Shown here one piece after another: positions 8,801 through 18,480 of a stretch of 64,000 nucleotides of DNA (positions are counted from its first letter, which is position 1; the number at the start of each line of letters is the position of its first letter). A model generated the notes under the pieces. The model did no database searches, was not told where the DNA came from, and saw only the letters and a program-made list of their open reading frames with translations. Source of the DNA: Acetobacteraceae bacterium (lineage in GTDB: Bacteria; Pseudomonadota; Alphaproteobacteria; Acetobacterales; Acetobacteraceae). Both the position numbers and the translations under genes were made by a program. The DNA is taken from contig CP039459.1 in NCBI GenBank assembly GCA_004843165.1, positions 685,501 to 749,500 on the forward strand. Direction: 5' to 3'.

Positions 8801-9694
8801 ATGATTTGCTTGGTTGGACATGCCCGCAATGAAAATCAAAATTTAAATGAATGGCTGTCCTATCATCGAAAAATTGGCGTGGATAAGGTCTACCTTATTT
8901 GCAATGACGATGACCCAACTGCCATGTTTAAAACCGTTCTTCCTTGGATTGAAGATGGGTTTGTGATTTTTAGACATAACCCTCAAATAGGTTTGCAAAT
9001 CGAAGCTTACATGCGTTGGATCTTTGAACATAAAGACGATTGCGGCTGGATCAGTTTCCTTGATATTGACGAATATATCACCCTTGCGAAACACCGTACC
9101 CTACCCGAATATCTTGCCACTTTTCCCAAGGATGTCGATTGTATCTATTTAAACTGGTTTAATTTTGGTCATAACAATCATGAATCCTTGGCGCATGGAC
9201 GTATCTTACAATCCTATAATCGCCGCCATAAGAAAATGTCTAGCACAGTAAAAATCATTATTCGATCTACTGCACTTGACCCCAGATTCATGCAACAACA
9301 CCTCTGCCCCTTTAATCACGGTATTGGTGGAGGCAGCACCGTTGACAATCCCTTTAATGCGCATAAATTAACGCGTGTTTTTGCAGACGGCTCACCTTTT
9401 GAAATTTTAGCAGACAATCAAATTTCGATGGCATTTTCAGAGAAAATGCGCTCCATCGCAAGTATCTCACATTATTATATGCGCCATACAGGATATTATC
9501 AGGAACGTGTTCAGCGCGGTCTTGCTCATCTAGCACGCACAGGAAACCCCTGCTACTTACTTCATTGGAAAGAAAAATTTGATAGTGGCGAATATCTTAT
9601 TGAAATGAAGGCTGCAAACGAGACGGAAGATAATCTTCTCAAAGACTGGTCAATCCTCCATTACGGAAAAAATGACGGTAATATTATTCTCTAA
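8801..9694 (+). CDS. GT92 / Glyco_tranf_2_4 glycosyltransferase, catalytic domain only
   Basis: The 297-residue protein carries CLVGHARNENQNLNEWLSYH, VYLICNDDDPT, FLDIDEYITL (DxDE site) and LNWFNFGHNNH. These correspond block by block to the other GT92-like proteins here. It has no C-terminal beta-trefoil-like part and so may represent the minimal enzyme. The ATG follows AGGAT by six bases. A divergent gene starts at 8615, leaving a 185-base AT-rich promoter region. It is followed 42 bases later by an FkbH-like gene, probably in one operon. Confidence 0.83.
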   Translation: MICLVGHARNENQNLNEWLSYHRKIGVDKVYLICNDDDPTAMFKTVLPWIEDGFVIFRHNPQIGLQIEAYMRWIFEHKDDCGWISFLDIDEYITLAKHRTLPEYLATFPKDVDCIYLNWFNFGHNNHESLAHGRILQSYNRRHKKMSSTVKIIIRSTALDPRFMQQHLCPFNHGIGGGSTVDNPFNAHKLTRVFADGSPFEILADNQISMAFSEKMRSIASISHYYMRHTGYYQERVQRGLAHLARTGNPCYLLHWKEKFDSGEYLIEMKAANETEDNLLKDWSILHYGKNDGNIIL

Positions 9695-9736
9695 GACCTC
9701 TGTGCAAACTTTTTATAAAACGAGGAATGTTAAAAA

Positions 9737-11500
9737 ATGCTTGAAGCCGTGAGACTTGTTATCTGGGATCTTGATGAGACGTTCTGGCAAGGCACCCTTT
9801 CTGAAGGCGGTGTTGCAGAAACTTCTCATCATGGTGACATCGTCCGTGAGCTCAACAAGCGCGGCATTATGAGTTCGATTTGCTCCAAAAATGATTTTGA
9901 AACAGCAAAAGCATTTTTAGAAGGACTTGGTATATGGGATCAATTTATTTTCCCTTCTATCGATTGGACAGCCAAAGGCAACCGTGTTGTAGAAATTATT
10001 AAAAAGGTTCAATTACGGCCTGAAAGTATCCTCTTTCTTGATGACAACCCTATGAACCTCGCAGAAGTATCTGCAATGGTTCCTAATATACAGGTTCATG
10101 ACGAAAAATTTATTCCCGAACTACTTGCCTCTCCTCTTTTCGAAGGCAAACCAGATCCCGAAATGACACGCTTGGCCCATTATAAAATAATGGAAAGTAA
10201 ACAAGCAGAAATTTCAAAAATTGATGGCAATAATTTTGATTTCCTCCGCAATAGTGAAATCACTGTCGAAATCAATTACGATATTGAAGGCAATATTGAT
10301 CGGGTTATCGAACTTTTAAATCGAACCAATCAGCTTAATTTTACGAAAAATCGCCTTTCTGACGATATCGAAAAAGCCAGAGAACAAGTTCGAGACATGA
10401 ACCGTGGCGCACTTTTTGAGCATACTGGTCTCGTTCATGTCCGAGATAAATTTGGCGATTATGGCCTTGTCGGGTTTTTCCAGCAATTTCATAACACAAC
10501 CGAAAATAAACTTCTGCATTTCTGTTTTTCATGCCGTATTCTAAGTATGCATGTTGAGACATGGCTCTATCAGCAATTTGAAAAGCCTGAACTTTTCATA
10601 AAAGGAGAAGTTGCTAACAATCCCAAAACAGATAGCGCTCCTGTTGATTGGATTAAATGGTATGACCCTGCGCTTTCCACCAGCACAGAGGAAATGAGTG
10701 CTGATTTTAATCAACGTCCACCTTTACTCATTAGTGGAGGGTGCGAAACAGAATCTATCCAGCATTATATTCGTAATGTGACCAATGATTTTAGAATCTT
10801 TACGGGAACAACCCGTGATGGTTTTATCATTCGACGCGATCATTCTTGCATGGTTCGGATCGCTGCTGAAAAATATTACCCTGCACAAGGACAGCTCATT
10901 CGGACGGGTTATAAAGACGAAGATTTTTCGATCTCTTTCGATAATATAAAAAACGGCCTGATTATTTTAACTTTCTGGGCTGACATTTCCTTTAAAATTC
11001 ACAAATTAAGCTGGATAGACAGTACAGCCCCCTATACCCCACCCGGTGTTGGACACGGTAATTTTCAAGAGATGTTTGAGGATAACTATTATCAAAACGG
11101 CGGCAAAGAGGAATGGATTGAACAATTTCGATTTGCCAAAGCAAATTTAAAATATAAAGGTGCTATTGGAAGTCTTGAATTTAAAGATAATCTAACAACG
11201 ATTTTAAAAAATATTGATCCCAGCAATAAAGTGTTTTTTATGCTCCCTGCGTTGCATGTCCCAGACCACCATCCTGAATGGGGGTTCTTAGATAGAGCAC
11301 GCTTACTTTCCATGTGTCAGGTTGAGGTTGCTCGTGATTGGCCAAATGTTGAATGTATTTCATTTGATCAATTTATTGAGGACCCTTCTGAGGTTACTGA
11401 TTACGACCATTTTACACGAATTGTTTATCAAAGATGTGGCTTTTATCTTCGTAACCTATATTTAAAGGAAGTAGTTATGAAGAGTGAAAGTAACAGCTAA
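9737..11500 (+). CDS. FkbH-like HAD-IIIC family protein
   Basis: The 587-residue protein begins with the HAD motif VIWDLDETFW (Asp11 and Asp13) and later FLDDNPMNLAEV. Residues to about 290 match the FkbH/HAD-IIIC layout with a following acyltransferase-like segment (RTNQLNFTKNRL, FGDYGLVGFF, RILSMHVETWLYQ). In family members this unit dephosphorylates or loads a glyceryl group onto a carrier. The C-terminal ~290 residues (SGGCETES, and a late DYDHFTR) look like an SGNH/GSCFA-type esterase fold, but that is a weak inference. Within this cluster it may supply a glyceryl-type or acyl decoration for a surface glycan. The C-terminal function is uncertain. Confidence 0.75.
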   Translation: MLEAVRLVIWDLDETFWQGTLSEGGVAETSHHGDIVRELNKRGIMSSICSKNDFETAKAFLEGLGIWDQFIFPSIDWTAKGNRVVEIIKKVQLRPESILFLDDNPMNLAEVSAMVPNIQVHDEKFIPELLASPLFEGKPDPEMTRLAHYKIMESKQAEISKIDGNNFDFLRNSEITVEINYDIEGNIDRVIELLNRTNQLNFTKNRLSDDIEKAREQVRDMNRGALFEHTGLVHVRDKFGDYGLVGFFQQFHNTTENKLLHFCFSCRILSMHVETWLYQQFEKPELFIKGEVANNPKTDSAPVDWIKWYDPALSTSTEEMSADFNQRPPLLISGGCETESIQHYIRNVTNDFRIFTGTTRDGFIIRRDHSCMVRIAAEKYYPAQGQLIRTGYKDEDFSISFDNIKNGLIILTFWADISFKIHKLSWIDSTAPYTPPGVGHGNFQEMFEDNYYQNGGKEEWIEQFRFAKANLKYKGAIGSLEFKDNLTTILKNIDPSNKVFFMLPALHVPDHHPEWGFLDRARLLSMCQVEVARDWPNVECISFDQFIEDPSEVTDYDHFTRIVYQRCGFYLRNLYLKEVVMKSESNS

Positions 11501-11619
11501 AAAGATTAAACAAATGATAAATATTATTTTCTAATAAGAAAAATGACAAATGTTGCTATTTTTTTGAGAGATTCAAGTGTATATATTAACGACTAAAAAC
11601 ACATAATAGAGGTTTGCCA

Positions 11620-12753
11620 TTGGACAAGCACCGTAATTTAGATTGCAAAGATATTGAAGCCATTACCGCCCTTTTGAGTAAAGACGGTGAGGCGCTTAAT
11701 TATTATAAGACAAATGGTGCAGAGAGCGTTGGTCATGCCTTTATGATTGCCAACTTGCTTCATCTACATGCGAATGTTAGCGAAGCCTCTCTTTTCTATC
11801 GTCACGCCTTTAACCTTCACGGTAAAAGCCAGACAGAATACCCTTTGCCGCAATCTTTATTACAAGTAAGTCTTCTCTGCCTTCTCAAAGCTGGCCAGCC
11901 AGTGCCTGAAGAAGAAATTAAGGAGCTTGAAAAATACGCCCCCTCCTACGCTAATTATATCCGAGGCATTTTGATTGCATGGCGTGGCGGTGATGTCAAA
12001 GAGGCAATGTCACTCATTGGAAACGCCTTTGAAGGTTTCCATTCCGGTGAAGAAATTGATGCACTTTACCTTGAAATTGCTTTAAAATATTTTCCAGCCT
12101 TAACTGCGCCTATCACGGACACTTCTTATTCTCCTATTCCCCGTCACCTTTACATGTATTGGGATAAGAACCCGCCAAAAGAAATCGCTGACAATATTAA
12201 ATATCATCAAGAGCTTCTTGGTGAAGATTTTACCTTTTTCAACCAAGAAAATGCAGAAGAATGGCTTTTTGAGCATTTTGGCTCCGAGACACTCTCCCTC
12301 TTCCAAAATACAAAACACCCTGCTGAATCCGCTGATTTTTTACGTCTCCATGTGATTTTAAACAATGGCGGCTGGTGGCTAGATGCCGATCTGCGTTTAA
12401 AATCATTAGAACAATGGGAGATGCTCTCACGCCTTCCAAAAAATTGCCGTTTTTTCATTACTGAAAAATTTCTTATTCATAATGATTTTTTTGGAACCGT
12501 TGCCAATGACCCCATTTTGGCCAATGCACTTCTGACCTGTTATGTGAATATGCTCAAACATCATGGGCTTTATATTCCCTATAAAACAGGTCCTGGTGTC
12601 TTTAGCCGTGCTGTCAGCCGTACCGTTTATAGCAGTTTCAATCATGATGCACCGTTACCCTCTTTAGCGATTGGCACAGCATGGGAAATGTTCTCCATTG
12701 TCGAAGAGTTCGAAGTCACTTATAAATCCGGTGGAAATTGGCATACTGCTTAA
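11620..12753 (+). CDS. GT32-type glycosyltransferase with helical N-terminal region
   Basis: Start is probably TTG 11620, seven bases after AGAGG; TTG 11614 is too close to the SD. The product is about 377 residues. The first ~165 residues are helical and may be TPR-like. From there IPRHLYMYWDKNPP, then AESADFLRLHVILNNGG and WWLDADLRL give the DXD sugar-binding signature of GT32/Gly_transf_sug proteins. Such enzymes transfer hexoses in capsule and LPS synthesis. It lies in the plus-strand cluster between the FkbH-like gene and a GT8-like gene. Confidence 0.83.
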   Translation: MDKHRNLDCKDIEAITALLSKDGEALNYYKTNGAESVGHAFMIANLLHLHANVSEASLFYRHAFNLHGKSQTEYPLPQSLLQVSLLCLLKAGQPVPEEEIKELEKYAPSYANYIRGILIAWRGGDVKEAMSLIGNAFEGFHSGEEIDALYLEIALKYFPALTAPITDTSYSPIPRHLYMYWDKNPPKEIADNIKYHQELLGEDFTFFNQENAEEWLFEHFGSETLSLFQNTKHPAESADFLRLHVILNNGGWWLDADLRLKSLEQWEMLSRLPKNCRFFITEKFLIHNDFFGTVANDPILANALLTCYVNMLKHHGLYIPYKTGPGVFSRAVSRTVYSSFNHDAPLPSLAIGTAWEMFSIVEEFEVTYKSGGNWHTA

Positions 12754-12803
12754 AACGAGCAGCTTAAACAAAAATGGATCTATTTGGATAAGGAGACAAA
12801 GGG

Positions 12804-13682
12804 GTGAAATGGTTCTTCGCAGTGACGCAGGATATGATTTTCAATGAGCCAATCGCAGGCACTACTGCTGATTTCGGCTTTGCTGATTGCGTCCGTGTTG
12901 CCGTACAATCTGCCAAGGAAAACACCTCCCTTCTCCCCCATATGATTTTTGACGGTGAGCCTTGTAGCTTCACCAAAGAGATGGAAATGGCAGGCGTTAA
13001 GGTGATTTTTCATCGCCTACACTGGTATGACCGTCTCAAAGAGACACAAAATCTTCAAAAGCCAGAATGGAAACATTACATGAGCAAAGCGGCGGGGGCT
13101 TTTATGCGTCTTGAACTGCCGCTTTTAGAGCAAGAAGATCAATATGTTCTCTACACGGACTATGATGTTCTCTTTGCTAAAGATTTTGATCTCTCTTTCT
13201 GTAAGCCTGAAATTTTTGCTGCTGGCGGCCAATTCTGGCAGCATGATTACTATAATGACATGAATGCTGGGGTGATGGTCCTTAATGTGGAGCGGATTCG
13301 GCATGATTTACCAGCACTCATCGAATTCATGTGTGATAATTTCACCCATATTTCAGGCTATGATCAAGAGCTGTTACGGATTTTTTACGGTAAAAACTGG
13401 ATGCCGCTTTCTCCAAAATTCAACTGGAAACCTTATTGGGGCATCAATGATCAGGCTCAAATTATCCATTTCTATGGCCCAAAACCACTTTTGGCCCACA
13501 AGTTTTTAGAAAATCCAAATTACAATAACCGTCAAATTTTCTTCCATAATTGGTCTCATTTGTTCCACCAAAATCCAGAAGGTTATTCATATTACGTCCG
13601 GCAATGGGAAGAATATTTGCATAAGGCGAACAGCCAACAGCAAAATCCGGAAATTGCCGCCTTTGATGCAGTTCGCGCCTAA
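12804..13682 (+). CDS. GT8-like glycosyltransferase
   Basis: The 292-residue protein starts at GTG 12804, eight bases after AAGGAG. It shows a GT-A fold with LYTDYDVLFAKDF (DxD), MNAGVMVLNVERI, a YDQELL motif and IIHFYGPKPLLAHKF near the end. These are the metal, acceptor and phosphate-binding features of GT8-like enzymes. The N-terminus has no signal peptide. The gene closes the plus-strand operon and is followed by a strong terminator. Confidence 0.82.
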   Translation: MKWFFAVTQDMIFNEPIAGTTADFGFADCVRVAVQSAKENTSLLPHMIFDGEPCSFTKEMEMAGVKVIFHRLHWYDRLKETQNLQKPEWKHYMSKAAGAFMRLELPLLEQEDQYVLYTDYDVLFAKDFDLSFCKPEIFAAGGQFWQHDYYNDMNAGVMVLNVERIRHDLPALIEFMCDNFTHISGYDQELLRIFYGKNWMPLSPKFNWKPYWGINDQAQIIHFYGPKPLLAHKFLENPNYNNRQIFFHNWSHLFHQNPEGYSYYVRQWEEYLHKANSQQQNPEIAAFDAVRA

Positions 13683-13705
13683 ATATTTTTTATAATATTC
13701 TTTTT

Positions 13706-13741
13706 AAAGCGCCGTCTCCCATGAAGGGGAGACGGCGCTTT
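13706..13741. terminator. Strong bidirectional intrinsic terminator
   Basis: A 15-bp perfect stem (13706-13720 with 13727-13741) has a GC core GCGCCGTCTCCC, a six-base loop and flanking A/T tracts on both sides. It lies between convergent genes ending at 13682 and 13763. Confidence 0.9.
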
Positions 13742-13762
13742 TTGTTTTCGAAATAGGAAAAT

Positions 13763-15352
13763 TTAACCTTTTTGAAAATCTTCTATAGCCAGACATTTTC
13801 GCTGATTAAAATCTACCAAAACATGGTTATCACGTTGATAGATCGTATAGAAACGTCTCATAATCTTATGGCTGTAACGGCACAGAAGACTGCCTGACTT
13901 GGCATCACTCTCCCAATCCTCAGGGACAAAGGCAATGACTTCTATTGCTTCTGGCAAGCCTGCCTCTATCAACTGATAAGGTAAAGGCCATAGAATAGGA
14001 TCAGGATTCCCCACCCTGTCGCCGAGATCATTTAAAATCCACGGAAAAGACCTCAGTGTATTTTTAACATAAGGTGCTAAAGGCGGCTTTGAAAAGAGCA
14101 AAAGCCCTACAATAAGATGATCTGTTGTGACATGCAAAGCGTAAAGATCTTCCGCCAAATGGTCTCTAAGCTGCTCTTCATATTTCGTCTGCATCCCTAA
14201 AGCACTGCCATAAGCAAAAGCCCCCACCATCACACCAAGCATGGAAATCCCTGCCAGCGCAAAAGCACATTTTTCAAATCCCTTAAAAGAAGACGGATAG
14301 TGCACAAGAAAGGTCATGCCTAAAGCAATAAAGGCTCCCATTCCAATCATAACACGGGGGACAATGAGAGGTTTGGCAAGCAATGCCATCGGCCCAGCGA
14401 TCGAAATAAAGGCAAAGAAAAGTAAAAAAAGCGCAAGAAAACTAGCACATAGCGCCTCTTTTTTATTTTCCAGAGTTACGAGGCGATAAAAAAAACGTCC
14501 CAAGCCACAAATAACGGCAAAACTCAAAATCCAAGCGACCAGCCCCTTGTTACATTCAACAAAGCAGTAATGCCAAAACATCTCAACCGCTTGACAAAGC
14601 GAAGCAGGAGAAAGCGACATCACAGCATATTCTCTGGCATGATCCCCCGCGAGCAAAGGGAAAAGCAAAAAATTCTCAATTTTATACAAAACTAAGGCAA
14701 ATAACGCTAAAAGAAGATATTTACTAAAAAAAACGATAACGGATAAAATTTTCTCCTCTTTCTTTTCCAGCAGCTTCATCAAACTGAGCAGCACAAGTAA
14801 AATAAAGAAACTGTTGAGTGCTGCCTGATAAAAATTCAGACAGACCAAAAGAGAGAAAGTCGCAAAACCATATTTATACTTTCCCTGAAAGCAAAAAGGG
14901 AAAATAGCGCAAGCGAGCGCAAGCGACATCGTGATCGCATCAAAACAATAGCTTAAATTTTGTAAGAAAAACGGTGTGCAAACAATAAAAGGCAACACAA
15001 GCAAGGAAGATCGCCGATCCCATGCGAGTGCAAAGGAAAATTGCATCAAAGCAAAAGCAAGTACCGGCACAGAAAGCATTTGAAACAAAGGGGCAACGCT
15101 GTAAAGTGCAGGCGAAAAACTGGTGCTTATTAAAAAAAGCTCTGCGAGATAACGCCCACACGTTGCCATGGAAACATTTCCCTCCAAAGCACGCTGATAA
15201 TCATCCGCAAAAAAAACACCCGCATGAATAATTGGCCAAATAAAAAGGCCAATGATGAGAGAAAACAAACCAAAACGAACAAAGCTTTCCCCTTTCAAAA
15301 AACTGAAAAGATCGCTTTGTTCCTGTGGCTGTGTCAAAAATTTTCTCCTCAT
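13763..15352 (-). CDS. GtrII-like polytopic membrane glucosyltransferase
   Basis: The ~529-residue protein has about ten or more hydrophobic helices. An acidic first periplasmic loop reads FFADDYQRALEG, followed by GRYLAELFL. That matches the Glucos_trans_II (GtrII) family, which moves glucose from undecaprenyl-phosphate-glucose onto O-antigen in the periplasm. The GtrB-like protein at 628 could make the lipid donor. The ATG at 15352 abuts AAGAAGG with no spacer. TTG 15337, six bases after AGGAGA, is a better-spaced alternative that shortens the protein by five residues. The C-terminal ~150 residues are soluble. Confidence 0.78.
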   Translation of the reverse strand: MRRKFLTQPQEQSDLFSFLKGESFVRFGLFSLIIGLFIWPIIHAGVFFADDYQRALEGNVSMATCGRYLAELFLISTSFSPALYSVAPLFQMLSVPVLAFALMQFSFALAWDRRSSLLVLPFIVCTPFFLQNLSYCFDAITMSLALACAIFPFCFQGKYKYGFATFSLLVCLNFYQAALNSFFILLVLLSLMKLLEKKEEKILSVIVFFSKYLLLALFALVLYKIENFLLFPLLAGDHAREYAVMSLSPASLCQAVEMFWHYCFVECNKGLVAWILSFAVICGLGRFFYRLVTLENKKEALCASFLALFLLFFAFISIAGPMALLAKPLIVPRVMIGMGAFIALGMTFLVHYPSSFKGFEKCAFALAGISMLGVMVGAFAYGSALGMQTKYEEQLRDHLAEDLYALHVTTDHLIVGLLLFSKPPLAPYVKNTLRSFPWILNDLGDRVGNPDPILWPLPYQLIEAGLPEAIEVIAFVPEDWESDAKSGSLLCRYSHKIMRRFYTIYQRDNHVLVDFNQRKCLAIEDFQKG

Positions 15353-15421
15353 CCTTCTTTAAATTAAAGATTATATTACAACATTTTTCAAAATGCGTTG
15401 CATGAACAATTTTACGTACAC

Positions 15422-16528
15422 TTAACTTCTAATGTTCATTTTAAGGAGTTTTTTTGAACGCTCAACGACTGCTTTTCCGGCCTCAAAGAAAGCTTCCAAA
15501 CGATATTTTTTCAAAACAAATTCTTGTATTTTCTCGCCAAATACAGGCAATTTTTGTGGATTTTGAAGAAAGAAATCAATCGCCTTGGCAATTTCCTCCC
15601 CTGTGGGCGCTTGGAGAATATAACCGCTCTCTAAATGAACAATATCAAGCGCCATAGCGCCTTTATCCGAGACAATCGCCGGAATGCCTAAAGCCATTGC
15701 CTCATGTGCGGCCACGCCCATCGCCTCATTCAAAGACGGCTGGAGATAAAGGTCTAAGGATCGAAAGAATTTTTCCGTTTCTTGGGTAAAGGGCAATAAA
15801 GAGACAATTTTTTCCAGCGACAAATCCTTTGCCATTTGTTTAAGCCTTTCGGTCTCCTTTGCCTCTCCTCTAACGGTAAAATGCATTCTCTGACTTAAAT
15901 CTGGATATTTTTCCTTTAAGATTCCAATGGCCTTAATGACAGCTTCATAATTCTTTGTTTTATCCATCCGCCCCAAAGAACCGAGCTGAAGCGGGCGGTT
16001 TTCAAAAGATGGCCAGTTTTTTTTGGGCTTTTGGTCTGTCCAGAACATATTCCAAACCATAAGCCGATCGGGAGAAATCCCAACATTTTTTTGCATATGC
16101 TCTTTCGAGCTTTCATCACAGCAGACCCAAAGTTTTGTTAAATTTTTATAGGCTTTTTCCCAAAGCTTATTCTCTGGATAGGTGATATTAAAATGCTTAA
16201 AGCTAACGACCTTAATCCCCGTAAACAGGCAGGAAAACTGCGCCACAAAACTGGCTTGTTCCAAGGCTGTCCAGACAATATCGGGCTGATATTGGCGAAG
16301 GATTTTTTTAAATTCTTTAATATGGAAAAAATTATTACGGTCTTTTGGGCTTAAAATAATTGGTTTGATCTTATACCTGGTCAATTCAGGCAAAATATCT
16401 GCTGTTTTAGGCGAAAGGACAACAAGCTGGATCTCATGACCAAGTTTTCTGACAACTTCAAAAATGGGCGCAATAACTTTTTCTGTACCGCCGCCGTTTA
16501 AGGAACGTGTTAGATATAAAATCCTCAT
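15422..16528 (-). CDS. GT4 (group 1) glycosyltransferase
   Basis: The 368-residue protein starts MRILYLTRSLNGGGTEKVI, the glycine-rich start of a GT-B fold. It has LGSLGRMDKTKNYEAVIKAI at the domain junction and the EAMGVAAHEAMALGIPAIVSD region with the EX7E-type acidic pair of retaining GT4 enzymes. The SD AGGGAAAG lies about seven bases from ATG 16528. The gene probably shares a minus-strand transcript with the GtrII-like gene downstream. It is a cytoplasmic transferase for LPS or capsule; the sugar is unknown. Confidence 0.88.
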   Translation of the reverse strand: MRILYLTRSLNGGGTEKVIAPIFEVVRKLGHEIQLVVLSPKTADILPELTRYKIKPIILSPKDRNNFFHIKEFKKILRQYQPDIVWTALEQASFVAQFSCLFTGIKVVSFKHFNITYPENKLWEKAYKNLTKLWVCCDESSKEHMQKNVGISPDRLMVWNMFWTDQKPKKNWPSFENRPLQLGSLGRMDKTKNYEAVIKAIGILKEKYPDLSQRMHFTVRGEAKETERLKQMAKDLSLEKIVSLLPFTQETEKFFRSLDLYLQPSLNEAMGVAAHEAMALGIPAIVSDKGAMALDIVHLESGYILQAPTGEEIAKAIDFFLQNPQKLPVFGEKIQEFVLKKYRLEAFFEAGKAVVERSKKLLKMNIRS

Positions 16529-16701
16529 AAAATACTTTCCCTAAACTGCGGAAATAAAATAATTTAATCTCAAAACAAAGATTTACAATTTTCTACAAAA
16601 GAAAACGATTTTAGTCTATCATCCTCACAGAAAGCCTACACAAAACAAACTAATTTTTTCAGGTGCAAAATTTTGCTGAAGAAAATAATAAGGGAATGAA
16701 T

Positions 16702-17622
16702 ATGTCGCTGAATCTTAAAGTCGATAAGTGGGGATGCGCCATCCTATGCTGCCCCGCAGAAAACTTTCTTCCGCTGCCTGAAAATAAAAAACAATCTTCT
16801 TATAAATTCATACGTCTCCCTGAAATCGGCAAATACCGTTTTATTGCAGACCCTTTTGCGATTTGGGAAAATAACCTCCTTTATGTTTTTGTGGAGGCCT
16901 ATGATTACCGTAACCGCCGTGGACGAATTGATCTCTTTGTTTATGACCGGGAACTCAATCTTGTCGAAGAGGTGCGCCCTGTCTTTCGCACAAATTTCCA
17001 CCTCTCCTACCCTTATGTTTTTAAAGATAAGGGAGAATTTTATATGCTCCCTGAAGGCTGGAAGTCTGGAAAACTCACCCTCTACCGGGCCCAGAATTTC
17101 CCCTATGATTGGGAACCCGTCCCTGAATTTCAATTTCCTGAAATTGGTGCGATTGATGCCACGCCTTTTGTCTTTGAAGGAAAATGGTGGATGTTTTGGT
17201 CGCACCCAGACCCTAAAGACCGCCGTGAATTTGATCTCCATCTTTCCTGTGCCGAAGATCTTTTAGGGAAATGGGAATATTTAGGCCTTGTCCGTCAAGA
17301 TGATAAAGGATGCAGAGCTGGCGGCCGGCCGATCCTTCGTGATGGCCGTATTTTCCTGCCTGCTCAGCGTGCTGTGGGCACTTATGGTTCCGGTCTCTAT
17401 TTTTTAGAAGTTCAAAATCTTTCTTCTAAAAAGCCGACCTTTATTGAACATCCCGACATCAAACTCCCAGCAGAGATTACGCAACCTTATCCTGTCGGAT
17501 TCCATACGCTTTCAAGTGCTGGCGACGTCACTTTAATTGATTATAAACGTTTGATTTCCGGCCCCGGCTCTCTCATCACCCGTTTACTTTCAAAAATCAA
17601 TCCTTTTCACAAGGCTTTTTAA
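16702..17622 (+). CDS. GIPC-transferase-like five-blade beta-propeller protein
   Basis: ATG 16702, six bases after AGGGA, gives 306 residues. The in-frame GTG at 16663 lacks an SD and is less likely. The sequence has FIADPFAIWENNLLYVFVEAY, then YPYVFKDKGEFYMLPEGW, ATPFVFEGKWWMFWSHPD and AGGRPILRDGRIFLPAQRAV. These repeated blade motifs are seen in the N-terminal part of glucosamine-inositolphosphorylceramide transferase-like proteins and in many O-antigen clusters, related in fold to GH43. It may transfer or bind a sugar in the local pathway. The GT2 gene at 17629 follows within six bases. Confidence 0.7.
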   Translation: MSLNLKVDKWGCAILCCPAENFLPLPENKKQSSYKFIRLPEIGKYRFIADPFAIWENNLLYVFVEAYDYRNRRGRIDLFVYDRELNLVEEVRPVFRTNFHLSYPYVFKDKGEFYMLPEGWKSGKLTLYRAQNFPYDWEPVPEFQFPEIGAIDATPFVFEGKWWMFWSHPDPKDRREFDLHLSCAEDLLGKWEYLGLVRQDDKGCRAGGRPILRDGRIFLPAQRAVGTYGSGLYFLEVQNLSSKKPTFIEHPDIKLPAEITQPYPVGFHTLSSAGDVTLIDYKRLISGPGSLITRLLSKINPFHKAF

Positions 17623-17628
17623 CCCTCT

Positions 17629-18468
17629 ATGTCACGTAAAAGCTCTGAAATGCTCATGTCGAAATCTTCCTCTAAAAAATGGGCCATTATTCTGGCCTAT
17701 TACAATGAAGAGGATTTTTTAGAAAAAACACTTCATTCTTTAGCGCAGCAAACCCAAAAAGATTTCACGCTCTATCTGGTCAATAATGCCTCCACTGACC
17801 GAAGCCCGGAACTTGCCGAAATATTTGCACGGAAACACCCTGAACTTGATATTCAGCTTTTAGAAGAAAAACGTCCCGGCCAGGTCTTTGCACAACAAAC
17901 GGCTCTATCACATATCACAACAGCTTTTGTTGCGGCCTGTGACGCCGATGTGGTCTATCCGCCGCAATATTTACAATTAGCGGAAGAAGGCTTTGCCTTA
18001 AAAGGAGAGGCAACCAACGCTGTCTTTGCTCTCGACTTATATTGCCCACCAAACACTTTAAAAGCACGTATTACCACCCTCCTATGGCGTTTTAATGTTC
18101 TGCTCCACCCTCTACGGAAAAGCTGCCATGCGGGTGCCTATGCGCAGACATATCGAACTTCCACCCTTAAAAGAATAGGGGGATTTATCACCCCAAAATG
18201 GCCTTATCTTTTCCAAGACCATGAAATGGCACATCGGGCGCAGAAAATTGGGAAAATTTTTCACAATCACCGCCTCATCTGTTTTCCCTCTGACCGGCGT
18301 CCTATTGGCCATCATCCGGGCAAAAGAACACGGCTTGAACATATTCTTTATGGCTGGACACCCGGCTTTCTCAAAGACTGGTATTTTTATAAATTTCTTG
18401 GGCCACGTTTTGCCCAAAGAAATGCCGTCATTGAGAAATTGAGGGTTCAGCCTTGGGAAAAGAAATAA
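17629..18468 (+). CDS. GT2 glycosyltransferase
   Basis: The 279-residue protein has a GT-A/GT2 start (AIILAYYNEEDFLEKTLHSL), LVNNASTDRSPELAE and ACDADVVYPPQYL as the DxD site, and QDHEMAHRAQ as the probable catalytic ED region. ATG 17629 has no clear SD; in-frame ATGs at 17650 and 17656 are alternatives. It is tightly linked to the beta-propeller gene upstream, so the two probably work in the same glycan step. It converges with the flippase gene ending at 18481. Confidence 0.82.
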   Translation: MSRKSSEMLMSKSSSKKWAIILAYYNEEDFLEKTLHSLAQQTQKDFTLYLVNNASTDRSPELAEIFARKHPELDIQLLEEKRPGQVFAQQTALSHITTAFVAACDADVVYPPQYLQLAEEGFALKGEATNAVFALDLYCPPNTLKARITTLLWRFNVLLHPLRKSCHAGAYAQTYRTSTLKRIGGFITPKWPYLFQDHEMAHRAQKIGKIFHNHRLICFPSDRRPIGHHPGKRTRLEHILYGWTPGFLKDWYFYKFLGPRFAQRNAVIEKLRVQPWEKK

Positions 18469-18480
18469 AATTTCCCCATC

